A stretch of 64,000 nucleotides of DNA, from assembly GCA_019914995.1 (NCBI GenBank), contig CM034138.1:2976001-3040000 (forward strand), given 5' to 3'. The stretch's first letter is position 1, and each line of letters starts with the position of its first letter. This DNA comes from Acanthochlamys bracteata (Eukaryota > Streptophyta > Magnoliopsida > Pandanales > Velloziaceae). Below, one piece after another: positions 34,919-47,144 of this stretch. Under the pieces are notes generated by a model that searched no databases, was not told the origin of the DNA, and saw only the letters and a list, made by a program, of their open reading frames with translations. A program made the translations under genes and the position numbers.

Positions 34919-34989
34919 ACTACCTATGATCTTGGTAACTGCTTTAGCATTTAGTTAATCTGTATCAGATTAAACCACTACTTTTTTAT

Positions 34990-35010
34990 CTGGGCATTTT
35001 TCCTTTGGCA
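34990..35010 (+). promoter_or_regulatory. miR399 target site 6 (weaker)
   Basis: GGGCATTTTTCCTTTGGCA: the miRNA seed-pairing half (CCTTTGGCA) is intact; mismatches lie toward the other side. Confidence 0.7.
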
Positions 35011-35450
35011 TCATTTTCTGGTTTCCTACCAGAATGTCCATCTGAAAACTAGCTGCACGGTGTTATCATTTTGACAACTTAGGTACTTTGCCTAACCTTC
35101 CCAGAATGCAACTTTGGCATAGTTATTCAGGCAGCTTGTGGCAATCTATTTGTATCTAACTAGCAGAAGGAAGCAGAACTTGAAGTTGGTATTGCTTCAT
35201 CCTTGAGTATCTTCGATTTTGCTGATTTTTTCCCTTGGAAAAGGATCATCTGTTTCTCCTTCATTTTCTTGGCAAAGCTTGGTACTTCAGTTGAATTATC
35301 AGCTGGCTTTGTAGTGCTAATAAAAGGAACTACTGTGCATATTCAGTATCATCAATGCCAAAAAGGCAAGTTATTAGCTCAATGTTCTCTTACTCCTCTT
35401 TTAGTTTATCATGACACTGATCCGATCGTAATGCTACTTGTCTCAGTTTC

Positions 35451-38400
35451 ATGGAAATGGATATCTTTACTAGTGACTCAGACTACGAGAGCTACACGGA
35501 AACTAGTGATAGTGAAGACCATGATGACAGTGAATCTTCATACAGTGGACATGCTCAGAGCATATTGTCAAATCTCGATGAGTGCATAGGCAAGATAAAT
35601 GACTTCCTTTATTATGACAGAGTCTTTTTGCTTGGTGATGTAGTATGCTCTGTGAAAGATCCTTCTGCTAATTTGGGGCGCATTGTAGATGTCAATATGA
35701 CCGTGGATCTAGAAGAGAGTAATGGGCAAGTTTTAAAAGATGTTGACAGCAAGAAACTTCTCAAGGTCAAGTCCTTTGCATCTGGTGATTATGTTGTTTC
35801 AGGTTCATGGCTTGGCAGGGTTAATACAGTGGTAGACATCATTACGATTTTGTTTGCTGATGGGACAAAGTGTGATATGACGGCAGGAGAAGTGGAAATG
35901 CTAAGGCCTCTTTCTCCAGGCATGTATCAAGATGCCCCATTCCCATGCTATCCTGGACAAAAAGTGCGGATTAAGAATCCAAGTGTTTCAAATACAACAA
36001 GATGGTTCTGTGGTTCATGGAAGGGGCATCCAGAGGAAGGAACAATTTGCCATGTTGAAGTAGGATGGGTGCATGTTAGTTGGATAACTTCAATCTTGAT
36101 TAATAGTGGAACCACACCAGCTACTCCTGCATGCCTTCAAGATCCAAGAGGCCTCACATTATTGTCATGTCTACCGCACACTAATTGGCAAGTTGGAGAC
36201 TGGTGTAACCTTCCAGATGAATATTCACATAATCTGCTGAATGGTACTCATGGCTTAGTATGTCAGCATTTTGCACCAAATTCAGTAGGCAAAATGCAAA
36301 AGAAAATTGGACTGTTCGATAGCTTCAAGAAGATGTTTGTTATCACAAAGGCAAAGAGGAAGGTTGATGTTCTTTGGCAAGATGGTACCAAGTCAGTTGG
36401 ACTAGATCCACAAAACCTGCTTCCCACCAACAATGTTGGTGATCATGACTTCTGGACAGATCAGTATGTCTGTGAGAAGGTTACAGAAGATGCAAATGTC
36501 GGTACCAGTCAACGAGTAGGAATTGTCAAGGACGTAGATTCACAAGAGCGAACTGTAAAAGTGAAATGGGTTGATCCTGCAGTAAAGGGTGTTGGAGGTG
36601 GTGAGGATTGTGTAGAAGTAGTAAGTTTTTATGAACTTGTTGAGCATCCAGATTGGTCATATTGCATTGGTGACATTATCTTCCGTATGCTACATCAAGG
36701 AAAATTTCCTCTGAATGATCAGGATAACTGTCAGTGGGATAACATTGGATTTAATCATAAGAACACAGATGACTTCTTGTCATGCTTTGGAAATGTTGTG
36801 GGCTTTATAGATGGAGATATCGAAGTTAAGTGGGCAAGCGGACTGATCTCTAAGGTACATAGGCAGCACCGCAGGTTTCTTTTTATATATCTTATAGCAT
36901 GCTTCTTATGAAATTGTTTGTTGTCCTCTTGGAACTGCATACTAATACTTTTGCTTATTTAAATATAATGGAGTGCCAATTTTGTTGACTTTGTAAGGTG
37001 AACAGAATCATGCCAACAACTGAGGAACTTGACAGTTTTGTTTGCTCAAGTTAATCCACATAGTAAGCTCTTATATAGAGGTATACAAAGTTCATATCTG
37101 GAAATACTGAATCAGAAATGTAAAAAACCTAAAACTGGGAACTCAACAGAGTTATTCTGTATATGGATATTATTTTTAATTATGATATTCCCAATATAAA
37201 TATTCCGTGTTGCATAATATTTTTTATATTGTTAAAGGTTGTCAACTTGTTACTCCTTTGGTTGTTTCAGTGTTTGCCAGTATCAATAATAAGGAGATAT
37301 ATACAAGTCATAATTCAAGCTTGAAAAAAACTGTTAAAAATGCATAGCAATCCCAAGATCCTAATGGAAGTCTTGATTGGTGTGATTGTTAGTAAGTTTC
37401 CCTTTAGAAGTGAGTCAGCGTCATCCCATTTCCAACCTCAGTTTTACTTGTAGTAAAATGTTTGACATGTAAATAAAATTAACAAGCGCAAAGGAAAACT
37501 AATCCGTTATTGAACTACATGTCATGTGCAAATTATCTTTGTAAGAGCCCTATTAAAACACTTAAAATATTCGAACGTAGTACTATTTATGGAGCTTTAT
37601 CTTACTAGTCATTTCCACATCTTGAACTAGTAATTTTTTTGTACTGACTACAGTTATCATGGAGCAGTTCAGCCTCTAACTGAAAAACATAATTTTCTGC
37701 TGATAGTTTTGGATATTCATGTTCTTGTGAATTCATCATAAAAACAATACATTTTGTGTGCTGCTTCTTGAAAACAGGTCAAGCCCTCAGAAATAATAGG
37801 ATTGGACAGCTTTGATAATCCTGCTTCTCAATCAGTGACTAATGAAGACTCTTTCCATGAAAATTTCAGTAGGGAAATCATTGAGCTGAATAAACAGTCC
37901 TCACAGAAGAAGGAAAAGGTGAAACCTTGATTATTTAAAAATTTCTTTGTGCTTTCTTTGTCCTTGCAGATGAACTGACTTTGTGTTAAGGTGTTTCAAA
38001 GGTTCTCAAAGATCACACCGAACTCCAAAAGAAAGAAACATGGGATTCTAGCACTCTTTCTTACACCCGTACTGCTATCGGATTCCTTACAAATGTTGCT
38101 AACAAGCTTTTTGCTTCAAATGGCTCGCCTTCTCCTTCTGGTTCGGTAAGTTCTTGTGACTTGTTTTTTTTGGTAATGCCTTCTTCTGAATGTTCAATTG
38201 ATTTTTGCTTCAGTTGGAAGGACTCTCTGATCTCCAACCATTGAAAGATGGTGTGCTGCTAGATGATGTAGAAACTAGTACGGGTAACATCAGCGCTCCA
38301 ACTAATGAAGTTAACATGAAGGAAGAAATGAATCTTTCAGCTAGTAGCAATGAGATACTGGGAAAGTTTAAGAAGTTTGACATTGTTGATGACTATTCTG

Positions 38401-40326
38401 ATCATCATTTTATAGATTTTGTTGGCAAAGGATTGTCATTGTGCCAGGTAAGCTATTATTTTGTACTCACCATTTCAACAAAAACAAAACATTTCAAAAC
38501 TCTGTCGTGTATTTGTAACATCAGTTACTCTTTGCAGATGCCGAAGGGTTGGCTAAGGAAAATCCAGCAGGAGTGGAGCATTCTGAATAAAGACCTCCCA
38601 GGTCCTCTTCATCCTGCAGCTCTTTTTCTTTGGCATATTCTTCTTATGATGTTTCTTTTATAGCGATTTCTCTTGATTTGAGTTGGGCATATGCTCGGGT
38701 GGGTGGTAATGAAATCTAGGGCTAATTAGGAAGTTTTCTTAGAAATATTTTTTTTATACATAAAAACCTAGATCCCAAAAGATACAAGCTAAAAGCACTT
38801 CAAAAGTAGTTGTTGGGACTAACTTTTTTCGCTGTTAAGTTCCAATGTGATTATCATGCAAATCAAGAATAGGAACTCTAGTTCTGTTGTTTTGTTTTGT
38901 CAATTTATCGTCTTAAAGCTTGATGATTCCTTTCAAGTCACAGTTGCTTTTGCAAGCACTCATCAGTATATGCTAGTTACCAATGTTTATTCTTGGTGAC
39001 TGGTTTATTGTTTTGCTGTTAAACAGATGGCATTTATGTTAGAGTTTATGAAGAAAGAATTGATCTCTTGAGGGCTTCTATTACTGGAGCGGAGGGAACT
39101 CCTTATCATGATGGGCTCTTTTTCTTTGATATCTTATTTCCACCTGGTTACCCTCATGAGCCCCCTGTAAGTGTTTATAACCACTACATTCTGCAAAGCA
39201 TGAGAATTCATCTTGACCTAGTGATAGATACATTTGATGAAACATTTGCTTCCAATTCTGTTACGGTATTCCAGGCCATGCTACAGCATAAAGGTAGACG
39301 TTTATTAGCAATCAATAGCTCCTACATGCAAAAAACAACAATAATACTAATAATAATAAAATCATATTATCATTAACAATAAAGTCAAATGACTGTTCTA
39401 AGTACTGTATGTTCTTCATTTAAAAACAAAATACAAATAGCAACATCATAATTCTCTCAACTAAGCCTGCTGTACTATGTGTTAGAGAACTATCTCGTGC
39501 GATTGATTACGAAAAAGAACTTACAAAGTCTGTTTTGTAGATGGTACACTATAAGTCTGGTGGGCTTCGATTGAATCCAAATCTGTATGAGTCTGGAAAA
39601 GTCTGCCTCAGCCTTCTGATGACATGGACTGGAGCTGGTACTGAAGTTTGGAATACTGAAAGCTCAACTGTTTTACAAGTTCTTCTTTCTCTTCAAGCAC
39701 TTGTCCTCAATTCAAAACCATACTTCAATGAAGCTGGTTATGACAAACAGATTGGTAGCATAAAGGGGGAAAAGAATTCTGTGACGTATAATGAGAATGC
39801 TTTCATTCTCTCTTGCAAAACTATGTTGTACCACTTGCACAAACCACCAAAGGTAAGTAGTTATACTTATATCTGCATATTTTAATGCCACTGCTAGCTT
39901 TATTCAATCCTTTAACAGTACAGAACGAGCAGGCAAAGTATATTAGATCTATGATAGATTGTTACATAAACAGAATCGAACCAAAGATCTGAGTACTTCA
40001 GAGTCGTGCATATTTATGAAAAGCTCTGAATGCATTACTTACAATTTTGTATTCTTGTTTTGTAGCACTTTGAAGACCTGATCAAAGAGCACTTTGCTCA
40101 AAGAGCACATGATCTCCTGCGTGCTTGCAAGTCATACATGGATGGTGCTGAAGTTGGCTTCGCACACGAGTATGCAAATGCAGCAGAAGGTAAAAGGAAC
40201 AGTTCCACTGGTTTCAGGTTAATTCTTGGCAAACTCATGCCCAAGCTCGTATCGAGCTTCACAGAGAAGGGGATTGATTGTGGTCAGTTTATGGATGAAG
40301 GCAACTCGGCCACTGCTATGTGCTGA
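35451..40326 (+). CDS. PHO2: PHO2, E2 ubiquitin-conjugating enzyme UBC24
   Basis: Large E2-type enzyme of the endomembranes that marks PHO1 and PHT1/PHF1-linked phosphate transporters for degradation; loss causes phosphate over-accumulation. Exons are 35451-36854, 37778-37918, 38002-38145, 38214-38447, 38538-38601, 39027-39166, 39541-39852 and 40066-40326, all in phase, about 899 residues (Arabidopsis 907). The long N-terminal half holds repeated SH3-like folds (GDVVCSVKDPSANLGRIVDV, GDYVVSGSWLGRVNTVVDI, VGIVKDVDSQERTVKVKWVD). The UBC domain begins GWLRKIQQEWSILNKDLP and has GTPYHDGLFFFDILFPPGYP, LNPNLYESGKVCLSLLMTW with the catalytic Cys, and NEAGYDKQIG. Expression is controlled by the miR399 sites in the leader. 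No lesion was seen. Confidence 0.97.
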
Positions 40327-41769
40327 ATGATTGAATCGGTTTAAGTTGACTATATATTCAAGATTTGGAAACTTCAAAAGACCTGAGATTGTATATATAG
40401 CTCGAAACCAAAGTGCTTATATGTGTCTATATATGTGTGTGTTAGTTGCTTTCGTTGAGCTTTGAAAGCGAAGCAGATATAGGTTTGTATGTGAACTTTT
40501 ATCATGTAAAATGGACTCATAAATCTCATTCTCCACTTCTGCTGCTCCCAGGAATTTTCATACTCATTATGTCTAACTTGAGTTTAATCAAGATGCTATT
40601 TGAATGTTTGGTTGTTAATTTAGAAAGATGAATTCTTTTTCATCTGAGTTGCAAACATCTCGGATATATTGAATCAATTGAGTGACATGATCTCTGTTCG
40701 ATTTTATTCATAACTTAACGAATCAATGTTTTCTCTGTTTTCTTTTTCTTTAGAAGAAACTACCATTGCCCTGTCTTTGAACATGACAAGAGAGGGCTGC
40801 TGGGAGGCATTCCATACCTTGAAGGTGGATCCAAAGGAGGAGGTAAGATAATTTAGTTTGGTGCATTCTTTTAATATCGTTACTCTTTGAAAAACAGTCT
40901 TTTCCAAGGGAGTTGCAGCATGCGACATTGAAAACCAACACCTCTTAAAATTCTAGAGAACGCATCTCAGAAACTGCTAAACACGTTTGTAAATTCCACA
41001 TTCCAATTCATTTACCCATTTTATGCCAATGTTATAGAAACTGATAATATGAAATTTACTTTTTAGAGGTAGTTGTGAGGGCATGTAGACCACTTGAATC
41101 TGTCATTCCAGGTACAAAATCTGGATTCCAGTTACAACAATGCACTTCTCAGACCCAGAAAGTGGATCCGCTTGATGTTGCCATTTTCAAACTCGTTGAT
41201 GTGCTATTCGCATCATTATACTAAAACTTTTTTACATTTTAAAATTATTTTTAAATTTTAAATTATATACATAATATTGTATTTTATAATTTTCTTATAT
41301 ATGTGAATTGTAATTAGTTTTTTGAGATAATAAAATAAGTTTATTTTCAAAAAGTTCTAAAATAATTATCTTACCATAATTTTTTTTTAATGTTAGGCAT
41401 TCCTAAACGTCCCCTTATATGATGCAATAAAAACCCTAAAAACTTTGTCCAATAAAACCACAAGTATATGAGTTCTAGACAGAAGGACTTCTGTATAAAT
41501 AGCTAAGGTAAGACTAGGTTGAAGAAGGAAATGGTGTCTAGGATCCTGATTTGCATTAAGATGGCAACGCAAAGTTCTTTAACATCCTAATATGCCTTTG
41601 GCAGGATTAAAATCCAAACTCAAAAGCCACGTAACTTCATTCATAAATTTAAAGAAAAGCTGAAAAACAAAATTCAACCCATAAATTCAATCATTCACAT
41701 AAATTCAATCATAAATTCAAAGAAAAGCTGAAAAATAAAAATTAGGCCATAAATTCAGTCATTCACATA
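40327..41769. other. Intergenic, AT-rich
   Basis: PHO2 3' untranslated region and flank. An AT-rich MITE-like block lies at about 41215-41412 (ending CATTCCTAAACGTCC). Around 41640-41770 short units such as CATAAATTCAATCATTCA are repeated. No gene. Confidence 0.5.
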
Positions 41770-42665
41770 AATTCAAGATTATTGATAATTAGACTGCAAT
41801 TCTTTAAACAAAATTGATGTATCAATTTAAATCTATTATAAAGACACTTTAGCATATACTATCATTTAAGAAATAATTTATAAGGTTAAACACAATAAGG
41901 AGCATACAAGAAATGCATCAAAATATCATAAGTGAAGTAAAAGCAATACCTCTACTGCTCTATTCAATAAATAGAATCATCTAAAATAGTTTGTCGATCA
42001 TCAAATAGATTCAAAAAGCTCATATGCTCAAACACAATACAAATCAACAAAAAGAAAGAAGGATTCTAATAAAATAAATTCTAAAATTAGCTTCTATTGA
42101 GATGGTTAAATTGCATAAATCTATCTCCTCCAAATTGAATGCATTTCAAAGAATCAAAGTCCATTACTTGCCCGGCACATTAAAAAGTGCTCTATTTGAG
42201 TAATGAAAGAATAATTCAGGATTCCATTTATGCAAATTCAAGATAACCAGATTGCAATCCTTCAAACAAAATTTATATATCAATTTAACTCTACTATAAA
42301 AACACTCTAGCATATACAATTATTTAAGATCAGACACTATAAGGAGCATATAAGGAATGAATTAAAATATCATAAGCAAAATAAAAGTAATATCTCAATT
42401 GTTCCATCAATAAATAGAATCATCTAAGACAGTTTGTCTATCATCAACTAATTCAAAAAGCTCACATGCTCAAATACAATACAAATCTACAAAAAGAAAA
42501 AAAGAATTATATTTATAATAAAAAAAATTGTAAAAATAGCTTCTACTGAGATGGTGTTTTCCAAATTGCAATGAAATCTATTTCCTCTAAATTAAATGCA
42601 TTACAAAGTCCATTACTTGCTCGACACATTAAACTGCTTTATTGAGTAGTGAAAAAATAAATTAA
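41770..42665. repeat. Diverged tandem duplication, unit about 450 bp
   Basis: Copy A is about 41770-42237 and copy B about 42238-42665. The same landmarks come in the same order in both: CAAGAT...AGA(C)TGCAAT, TATATATCAATTTAA-like, TAGCATATAC, ATAAGGAGCATA, AAATATCATAAG, AATAAATAGAATCATCTAA, AATACAAATC, TAGCTTCTA(T/C)TGAGATGG and AAAGTCCATTACTTGC. Many substitutions and small indels separate them, so it is old. No ORF. Confidence 0.8.
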
Positions 42666-42738
42666 TTCTTCAAAAAATGCAACATTCGACAATTTCTTCA
42701 AAGCGCAATAGACCAAAACTATTGTCTCTCATACTTTG

Positions 42739-43260
42739 TGTCACCGTATGACTATTTTGTCGTTTCTCCCCATCTAAAATACCTTGATAAAATACTTTTT
42801 TATCTAGGTAAAATACTATGTATGCCAAATATAGAATATAATAGATTACTCTAGATATAAAATAGTTGGCATAAATCTTGAGTAGGTTAGAAAATGATCT
42901 AAGAGAATGGAAACTTTTATAAAAAAAATTATGTAAGAACTTTTCGGACCATGTATTTATCACCGTTTGATCAAAGCAATCTCCACCGTCCATTGAGGAG
43001 GTGGAGGAGCTATAAATAGGAAGGCAATGCCACATTTGGATCATCAAGAAAACCAAGTAAGAGTTGTAAACAAGCATACTAATATAAAGCTTTTTTTCTA
43101 AAAACTCTTTCTTATAAGTGTTCATCTCTTCTCTTAAAATTTATTTTGCCACAAAGTCTTAAGCTATCTTTGGTAGCTTAATTGAGCAATGACTGACTTA
43201 ACCACAAAAGAGTGTGACTAAATATCGCACGGACCAAAATAAAATTTTAGGCCTGTGATA
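42739..43260 (+). repeat. Left LTR
   Basis: Starts TGTCACCGTATGACT and ends CCTGTGATA (CA changed to TA at the terminus). It contains GGAGCTATAAATAGGAAGGC, a likely TATA box. Confidence 0.85.
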
Positions 43261-43262
43261 AG

Positions 43263-43275
43263 TGGTATCAGAGCC
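43263..43275 (+). promoter_or_regulatory. Primer binding site (initiator tRNA-Met type)
   Basis: TGGTATCAGAGCC two bases after the LTR, the usual site in plant LTR elements. Confidence 0.9.
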
Positions 43276-43280
43276 AAAGT

Positions 43281-44440
43281 TTGACTAAGAAAATGGCTAG
43301 TGGTAGCGACATTATCACCTTCGAGGGACGAGAATTGGAGAGGAGAGCTACTCAAGGCACCAAACAACGTAAGGAGAAGTTTAGGGATGTGATATCAGAT
43401 TTAATCATAGGGCTTGCCAAGGTGGAGCTTACTATTGCCGATCGGATGGACCAGTTTGAGGATGTAAGCCAAAGCATTGAGAAGCTTAAGAAAGGACAAG
43501 AAGAGCTTAGCGAAGAAATGCAAGGCGCTTAGAACACAGTGGCCGGCACTTGCTCAAAACAAGGTAAGGTCTTGAAAGATTCTCTCTTTGTTGATATGGA
43601 TGTTTTTAAGGTGGATGTTGCGGCCCTTAAAAAAGAAGTTGCAAGATTGACTACCGAGTTGAGGACGTTAAAGAAGATTGAGCCCTTTGCAAAATGGCGG
43701 TTACATAGGATGGAGTTGTCGCCATACCCTTAATATTAACTTCTATGAAAATAGAAGTTCCCAAACCCAAGCCTTACAATGGGACAATGAACGCAAAGGA
43801 AATTGATAATTTTATGTGGAGCTTGGAGCAACTCTTCAGGAGCGCTAACATCACGAGGGATGCTAGTAAGATCGACAATACTACTCTTTATCTCGAGAAT
43901 ACAGCAATGGTATGGTGGAGAGGGAGACATTGTGAGATTGAGAGGAGCACTTGCACCATTGCCACCTAGGAAGAGTTCAAGCGGAAACTCAAACGGCAAT
44001 TCTATTCGGTGAATGCCGAGGATGATGTAAGGACAAAGTTTCTACAATTGACCCATCGGGGTAGTATAAGAGATTATGTCAAGAAATTTTCGAAATTGAT
44101 CTTAAAAATCCCTGAGTTTCTAGAAAGGGAGGCCCTTTTTGCTTTCATGAACGGATTACAAACATGGACAATGTTGGAGATTCAGCGTAGAGGACCTCAA
44201 GATCTCAACTCTGCAATTGCCATAGCAGAGTCCTTTATAGAGTTTCAGCGGTCTGAAAAGCATAAGCCTCAAGATGATTTGAAGGACAATAGTAGTAGAG
44301 ACAGCCAGCAAGTAAATAAAACAATATTTGACCCACCAAAGACCAATGGAGGCTCACATAGAGGCAAAGCAATGGTAACAATTGAGGGAATGGTAAAAAT
44401 CCATTATAATATTTTTTTTGCGATGCTCCTCATATGGCTA
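43281..44440 (+). pseudogene. Broken gag of the LTR element
   Basis: Pieces in shifted frames: a coiled-coil-like N-terminus (ELERRATQGTKQRKEKFRDV, then IEKLKKGQEELSEEM and a TAG), KVDVAALKKEVARLTTELRT, the start of the capsid-like domain (EIDNFMWSLEQLFRSANITR), and QLTHRGSIRDYVKKFSKLIL, FMNGLQTWTMLEIQRRGPQD, LNSAIAIAESFIEFQR. At least three stops or shifts interrupt it. Typical Retrotrans_gag of gypsy elements. Confidence 0.85.
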
Positions 44441-45058
44441 GGAAAAGTTCAAAACGGAATATACTCTCCGCACTAATAGAGATAATTGGCCCGCACAACG
44501 GCAATCTGAAGAAGTAAAAATAGGCTCATTACAACTACTTAATGTCATCCAAGTCAAAGCCGAGTTGCCAAAACGTGAGGTGAAGGGTGTAATGTATGTG
44601 ACAACCGAAGTTAGAGGACAGGAGGTCTAAGCTTTGGTAGACACAGGGGTGATCCATAACTTCGTCGAGGAGAAAGAAATAATAAGGGTAGGCGTCAAAT
44701 ACGAAAATGGATAAGAATGGATTAAAGCAGTTAATTTCGAACCCAAATCTATTCTTGTTGTTGCTTGTGGGGTCAAGACTTGCATAGATGAGTGGTCTGA
44801 TTTTTTGAACTTTTCTATTGTGCCCATGGATGATTTTTTGTAGTTCTTGGAATAGAGTTTATGAATCGTGTGAAGATCGTACCTATCCTTTTTCCCAACT
44901 CCATGTGAATCATGGATGAAGAGAAAACGTGTATGGTACCTTTGTGGCAAGAAGCAAAATTTCAATCCAAAACTATTTTGGCCTTACAATCCTCAAGGGA
45001 AAAGGAGGAGGCATAACCAACAATCTAAACCATCCTAAAAAAACCAAATCACTTCAAT

Positions 45059-45330
45059 ATGGAGCCAAGGGAGGATCAAAGTACCGTAGCATCCTTAAGA
45101 GCTTCTGTATTTATTATGATGTTAGCCGAACGGAACGTGAAAGAAATTCTGGGACATCGATTCATCCTAAGGCGTGGCAATTGTCCATATTATTCTGAAT
45201 ATTTAGTCAAATGGAAGGGTCGGTCAGAGAACGAGTCAAGTTGAGATCATGAAGACGACTTATGGCCATTCCACCATAAGATCAAAGAGTTCCGCTATAG
45301 CTCCACATAACTGCGATGAGTGCCTCGCAA
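45059..45330 (+). pseudogene. Integrase C-terminal chromodomain remnant
   Basis: AERNVKEILGHRFILRRGNC then YYSEYLVKWKGRSENESS, a stop, and DHEDDLWPFHHKIKEFR: the chromodomain end of a chromoviral integrase, where the family has SWE in place of the stop. It lies just before the right LTR. Confidence 0.82.
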
Positions 45331-45345
45331 AATAGGTAGGAAATT

Positions 45346-45873
45346 TGTCACGATATGACTAGTTTTGGCATTTCTCTCTATTCAAAGTACCTTGGTAAAA
45401 ATGTTTTTTATCTATGTGAAATATCTTGTACATAAGTCAAATTTAAAGTATGGTAGAATACTTTAGATATATGATAGTTGGCATAAATTTAGGGTATATT
45501 AGAGAATATTTTAAAAAAGTGGAGACTTTTATAAGAAAAATTATGTAAAAATATTTCATACAATGTATTCCCTATTGTCAAATCAAAAATAATCTCCACC
45601 GTTCACTGAGTAGATAGAGGACTTATAAATAGGAAGGCAAGGCCCTATTTGGATCATCAAAAAAATCAATTAAGAGTTGAAAACAAATATAGTAATATAA
45701 AACTTTCTTTTCAAAAGCTCTCTCTTACAAGTGTTTATCTCTTCTATTAAAATCTCTTTTGCCACAAAGTTTTAAGTTATCTTTGATAGTTTAATTGGGT
45801 AAAGACTGACTTAGCCACAAAGGAGTGTGACTAAGTGTCGAACGGATCAAGATAAAACTCTAAGCTCGTGACA
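45346..45873 (+). repeat. Right LTR
   Basis: Starts TGTCACGATATGACT and ends GCTCGTGACA. Colinear with the left LTR, including GACTTATAAATAGGAAGGC. Confidence 0.85.
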
Positions 45874-47144
45874 CTTGACATGCAACTGAAAACTCCACGC
45901 AAACAAACCGAACATGAAGTAATCAATGAAAACCAAAAAACAAATTGTCAAACAAAGCTCTCTTATAACAGTTGAAATCGACGAAAATCGAAATCAAGCA
46001 ATATTCCCGAATATACACAAAAATTAAATTTTAAAATTAAATCCAAATCGAAAAAATATTGAAACCGACGAAACAGACGGAAAAGGAGCGGCTGAAATGA
46101 AAACGAAACGAAGTTTAAGAACGTACCTCTGTCGACGAAGACGAGGCGATGAGCGGTACGGCGAGATTGGAAGAGAGCGCGACGAAAGAAGGCGTTGATC
46201 GAAACAAGAGCTACTGCAGCTGGGATCGAGTGGAAAAAGATGTTGAAGCTAGGATGGACTAAACCTAAACTCTATAAATAAATATCATCAAACAATATAA
46301 GCACTATAAAAATTTCACACCGTTTACGGTTACAAAAAATTCTTCACTTGATTACACTTTACATTAGAGTATAACGAATTACTCTCAAACAGAAATTAAT
46401 AGAAAAAAGTTTTTTTTCATTAATCTTATCAATCTATTGCCAAATAAAAATAACTGAAAATAATTAGTTTATTTATTCCCAATCACTTTCGGTTGCTCTC
46501 AAACTAAACATAGTGTTAAAGTCTGAAACGCAAATCGGCAAAAGAGTTCATGTTTAGATCTCCAGTTCTAGAGAGGTTACTGAACCCCTACAAACATAAT
46601 CCTTCGAAAGAAGTTCAGACCTCTACATTTTCTTTCGTAAATTCACCGAGAATCTTCCTAATAAATTATTTACCGTAAAAATAATGCACTCTTAGTTTTT
46701 TGCTGATTAATTAGCAGTTTTGATTCCATATTCATACGGACGTGCCATTGACGAAGAATTTGAAGTCAACGTCTTGCCACTTGACAAGAAAACAAACAAA
46801 CTTCTCCCTCAGAAACATCACTAACAACTCCTTTGTCCATCTTAATTAGAATTTGAGGTTCCATTTCTGAAGAGTTTGAAGTCAACAGCTTCCCACTTGA
46901 CAAGGAAACAAACAAAACAAACAAACAAACGATTTTTCTTTCAGAAACATCACTAAACTTCTAGCTTTAAAGGATGTTTGGCATTATTGCTTATGCCAAT
47001 TTTAAAGTTTTTTGTAGCTTTTCGTTACTATTGGTTCAATGGTTTGAAAAATCAGGCATAGCAGCCTATGGGTCACATATACGTGAACTGACTAAGGTGT
47101 TGATAAAAATTACAGAATCATAACTGATGTACTTAAACTTCTCT
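45874..47144. other. Intergenic with remnants
   Basis: No complete gene. A GC-richer patch at about 46125-46250 could be a minus-strand first exon (open frame with FFRRALFQSRRTAHRLVFVD, then donor GACAGAG|GTACGT at about 46125), function unknown. Copies of the ankyrin gene's 5' region lie at 46727-46960 (separate entry). Confidence 0.4.
46727..46960 (-). repeat. Two decayed copies of the ankyrin gene's 5' flank
   Basis: 46727-46824 and 46859-46955 each carry GAAGA(A/G)TTTGAAGTC, then T(T/C)CCACTTGACAAG, AAACAAAC and CAGAAACATCACTAA. This is the order found upstream of the intact gene at about 49440-49535. Between them, CTTTGTCCATCTTAATTA (46829-46846) matches the start-codon region of the intact gene (TTGTCCATCTTAATCAG at 49380-49396). 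Confidence 0.8.

Larger units (their letters stand above)
42739..45873 (+). mobile_element. Gypsy-type LTR retrotransposon, internally deleted
   Basis: Two direct LTRs of about 525 bp (42739-43260, 45346-45873) begin TGTCAC. A tRNA-Met type primer site TGGTATCAGAGCC follows the left LTR at 43263-43275. In between are broken gag, a short protease-like piece (ALVDTGVIHNFVEEKE, near 44640) and a chromodomain; reverse transcriptase, RNase H and most of integrase are missing. The LTRs differ at many positions, so the insertion is old. Flanks CTTTG and CTTGA may be an eroded target duplication. Order gag-protease-(pol deleted)-chromodomain indicates the chromoviral branch of Ty3/gypsy. Confidence 0.88.

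Noticed and set aside
35203-35589. 128-codon ORF overlapping the PHO2 start
   Set aside because: It overlaps PHO2 coding in another frame and shows no family features; leader ORFs are common here.
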